From positions 1 to 7,388 of the forward strand of contig JAMORN010000134.1 in assembly GCA_027063545.1 (NCBI GenBank): a stretch of DNA of 7,388 nucleotides, read 5' to 3'. The DNA comes from JAMORN01 sp027063545 [NCBI: bacterium] (lineage in GTDB: Bacteria > JAMORN01). A model generated the notes under the pieces. It saw only the letters and a program-made list of their open reading frames with translations. It did no database searches and had not been told where the DNA came from. Position 1 is the stretch's first letter; every line of letters begins with the position of its first letter. Below are positions 5,455 through 7,388 of the stretch, piece after piece. A program made the position numbers and the translations under genes.

Positions 5455-5932
5455 TAAGTTATTCAAAAAATTACAAGAGCTTAAAGAATTATATCAAGAA
5501 TTTTTAGAAGTTCTCCTAAAAGAAAGAGAAATGATATTAAATAATAAATTGGATAATTATATAGAGCTTTTAAATACCAAAAACTTTTTAGCAGAAAAAA
5601 TAGATGTTCTAAATAAACAATTAGATGAAATTTTCGAATCTGTAAGAAATATTCTTTCTTTAAATGAAATTAAAATCCCTAATATAATAGAAAAATTACC
5701 AGAAGAAGAAAAGGAAAAATTAAGAGTTTTAAGTAAAAACTTAAAAGTTATTTTAGAAAAAGTGTTAGAGGAAAATAAAATAAATATGGAGATAATAGAA
5801 AATAGAATAAAATTTTCAAATCAATTATTAAAGATTATAGAAAGTTCAAGTAGCAAAAATCTTTATTCTAATAATGGAGAAAAGAAAACTATAAAAGAAA
5901 AAGAGAAAAAGATAATAGACAGGAGGGTATAA
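5426..5932 (+). CDS. flgN: FlgN-family flagellar export chaperone
   Basis: FlgN proteins are cytoplasmic helical chaperones that bind FlgK and FlgL and hand them to the flagellar export gate. This 168-residue protein is almost entirely charged, Leu/Ile-heptad helix. The N-terminal LFKKLQELKELYQEFLEVLLKER, NNKLDNYIELLNTKN and EKIDVLNKQL follow the FlgN pattern (long helix, short turn with an acidic-residue position, second helix). The C-terminal 25 residues are Lys/Glu-rich and probably disordered. Although it starts inside flgJ (29-base overlap), AAGGAG (5413-5418) sits 7 bases before the ATG, which supports this start. It ends 1 base before flgK, the expected client. Sequence conservation in this family is low, so the call rests on helical pattern and on position directly before flgK. 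Confidence 0.87.
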   Translation: MKQENLQEINKLFKKLQELKELYQEFLEVLLKEREMILNNKLDNYIELLNTKNFLAEKIDVLNKQLDEIFESVRNILSLNEIKIPNIIEKLPEEEKEKLRVLSKNLKVILEKVLEENKINMEIIENRIKFSNQLLKIIESSSSKNLYSNNGEKKTIKEKEKKIIDRRV

Positions 5933-5933
5933 G

Positions 5934-7388
5934 ATGGGCTCAAATATATTTGGAATATTATATACAGGAATTTCAGGAATTATGGCAAGCCAAATAGCTA
6001 TGGATGTAACAGGGGATAATATTGCTAATGCTAATACAGATGGATATTCAAGAAAAAGATTGGAACAAGCAGCTGTATATAGAAGAGACCCTCAATTTGG
6101 TGCTATTGGTTATGGAGCTCATCCTGTAAAGATACAGAGATTAAGAGATTTTCTTTTAGATCAACATATAACATTGTTGACATCTGATTTAGGTTATTAT
6201 AAACAATTAGATGAAGGAACAAGTAGAGTAGAAGATATATTGGTAGAACCAGATGATACTGCTTTAAATAAATTTATTAATGATTTTTGGAATTCTTGGC
6301 AAGATTTAGCTAATAATCCTGATGATATGGCATCAAGAGCAGTAGTATTAAGAACGGCCAAATCGTTAATTAATAAATTTAAAACAATTGTAGGAAAACT
6401 CAGAGATCTTCAAGATGCTTTTAATGAAGAAATGGAATATACCATAAAACAAATCAATGAATATATCGGAGAAATATATAAACTTAATCGAGAAGTTGTT
6501 GCTATAGAAACAAATGGGCAAGTAGCAAATGATGCAAGAGATAGAAGAGATTTTTTAATAAAAAAGTTGGCAGAGCTTGTTGATATCACCTATTACGAAG
6601 ATGATAAAGGAGCATATAATGTTTTTATAGATGGAAATCTTGTGGTGTCAGCAACAGAAAAGATAGAAATAGCGCCAACATATGAGTATAAAAAAAGATA
6701 TGATAATACAACCCAAAAGATAATAAAAGTACAATTATCAACAACAAAAAAGGAACTAGATATAAGAGGAGGTAAATTAAGGGCATATATGGAGTTAAGA
6801 GATAATATTATAAATAAGAAATTGGAACAACTAGATAATTTAGCCTATAATATAAAGGAAAGGGTAAATGAACTTCATGAGAGTGGATATACACTTGATG
6901 GTTTGACAGGAATTCCATTTTTTGATCCTAAAAGTAAGGGTGCTATGGATTTGGAAATTTATCCAACTGTAGATCAAAATTTAAGAAATATAGCAGCGGC
7001 AACAGGTGGTTCCTCACTTCATGGAACAGATACTATTACAGTTCCTAATCCACCATATGGAGTTCCTTTAGAATTTGATACAACTCCTAGAGATAATCTA
7101 GTATATGATTCTGTAGTTTTAACTAATAGCTCTAATGGATATGTGTATAAAGAAGGTATAGATTATGTTGTAAACTATCAAGAAGGTACAATTGTTTTGC
7201 TTGCAGATTCTTTAATACCTCCGGGAGCAGTTTTGAATGTAGAATATGATTATAGAGTAGCGGATTTTAAAGGAGAAGGTGATGGATCAAATGCTTTAGC
7301 AATAGCAGGTTTAAGAGAAAAGAACACAATGGATGCTAATGTTTTTGGAGAATATACAAAAACATTTAATGAATTTTATGGTTCAATA
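5934..7388 (+). CDS. flgK: Flagellar hook-associated protein 1, N-terminal part (3' end outside window)
   Basis: FlgK forms the first junction ring between hook and filament and is exported by the flagellar type III apparatus. The 485 codons present run without a stop to the window edge. The N-terminus has the axial-protein signature: FGILYTGISGIMASQIAMDV, then NIANANTDGYSR (29-40). Later come a helix with WNSWQDLANNPDD, the FlgK-specific RDRRDFLIKKLAELVDITYYEDDKGAYNVFIDG, the GGKLRAYMELRD helix, and GDGSNALAIAGLR followed by a start of the C-terminal helical region. Between about residues 363 and 444 lies an extra beta-rich segment (LTNSSNGYVYKEGIDYVVNY, then GTIVLLADSLIPPGAVLNVE) that is not part of the minimal FlgK core and looks like an inserted surface domain. 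Start chosen: ATG with AGGAGGGT (5921-5928) 5 bases upstream, 1 base after the flgN stop. Confidence 0.95.
   Translation, partial: MGSNIFGILYTGISGIMASQIAMDVTGDNIANANTDGYSRKRLEQAAVYRRDPQFGAIGYGAHPVKIQRLRDFLLDQHITLLTSDLGYYKQLDEGTSRVEDILVEPDDTALNKFINDFWNSWQDLANNPDDMASRAVVLRTAKSLINKFKTIVGKLRDLQDAFNEEMEYTIKQINEYIGEIYKLNREVVAIETNGQVANDARDRRDFLIKKLAELVDITYYEDDKGAYNVFIDGNLVVSATEKIEIAPTYEYKKRYDNTTQKIIKVQLSTTKKELDIRGGKLRAYMELRDNIINKKLEQLDNLAYNIKERVNELHESGYTLDGLTGIPFFDPKSKGAMDLEIYPTVDQNLRNIAAATGGSSLHGTDTITVPNPPYGVPLEFDTTPRDNLVYDSVVLTNSSNGYVYKEGIDYVVNYQEGTIVLLADSLIPPGAVLNVEYDYRVADFKGEGDGSNALAIAGLREKNTMDANVFGEYTKTFNEFYGSI

Noticed and set aside
1-7388. A new defence system, CRISPR array, mobile element or non-coding RNA
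   Set aside because: There are no regularly spaced repeats, no transposase or integrase, no inverted-repeat ends and no tRNA-like or rRNA sequence. The helicase and the ABC ATPase are ordinary family members with no toxin, nuclease or reverse transcriptase partner in view.

Overview
The window is AT-rich (roughly 30% G+C by eye), reads entirely on the + strand, and uses the standard bacterial code: TAA, TAG and TGA all end genes. Flagellar genes behind a sigma-54 type promoter, a FlgJ with a peptidoglycan-cleaving domain, and a remnant of a choice-of-anchor J surface protein together suggest a motile, probably diderm bacterium of a low-GC lineage. Deferribacterota, Aquificota or a relative would fit, but this assignment is an inference with low confidence.

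Layout. (1) Positions 1-308 hold the C-terminal end of an ABC transporter ATPase. It overlaps by 4 bases (ATGA) a complete UvrD/Rep/PcrA-type helicase (305-2314). (2) A spacer with a plausible sigma-70 promoter and a very strong ribosome binding site leads to rpsU (bS21, 2464-2670), which is closed by a strong intrinsic terminator (2681-2705). (3) hisI (2714-3139) and rnhB (3148-3918) follow 8 bases apart. Neither has a recognisable Shine-Dalgarno sequence, and hisI starts only 8 bases after the T-run of the rpsU terminator. (4) Positions 3919-4563 hold no intact gene. They contain AT-rich spacer and a decayed secreted-protein gene: a choice-of-anchor J domain with one in-frame TAA, and a short related-looking piece in another frame. 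A strong terminator ends this stretch. (5) A near-consensus -24/-12 promoter (4601-4616) drives a tightly packed flagellar operon: flgJ with a lytic transglycosylase domain (4654-5454), flgN (5426-5932) and the first 485 codons of flgK (5934 to the window edge).

How the genes work together. The last block is coherent. FlgJ caps the growing rod and opens the peptidoglycan, FlgK is the first hook-filament junction protein, and FlgN is its export chaperone. The earlier genes are housekeeping functions (DNA unwinding, translation, histidine synthesis, removal of RNA from DNA) with no evident shared pathway. I see no CRISPR array, tRNA, rRNA, insertion sequence or defence system. The points most worth checking are the sigma-54 promoter embedded in the terminator, the decayed surface-protein gene, the extra domain in FlgK, and the rpsU leader.
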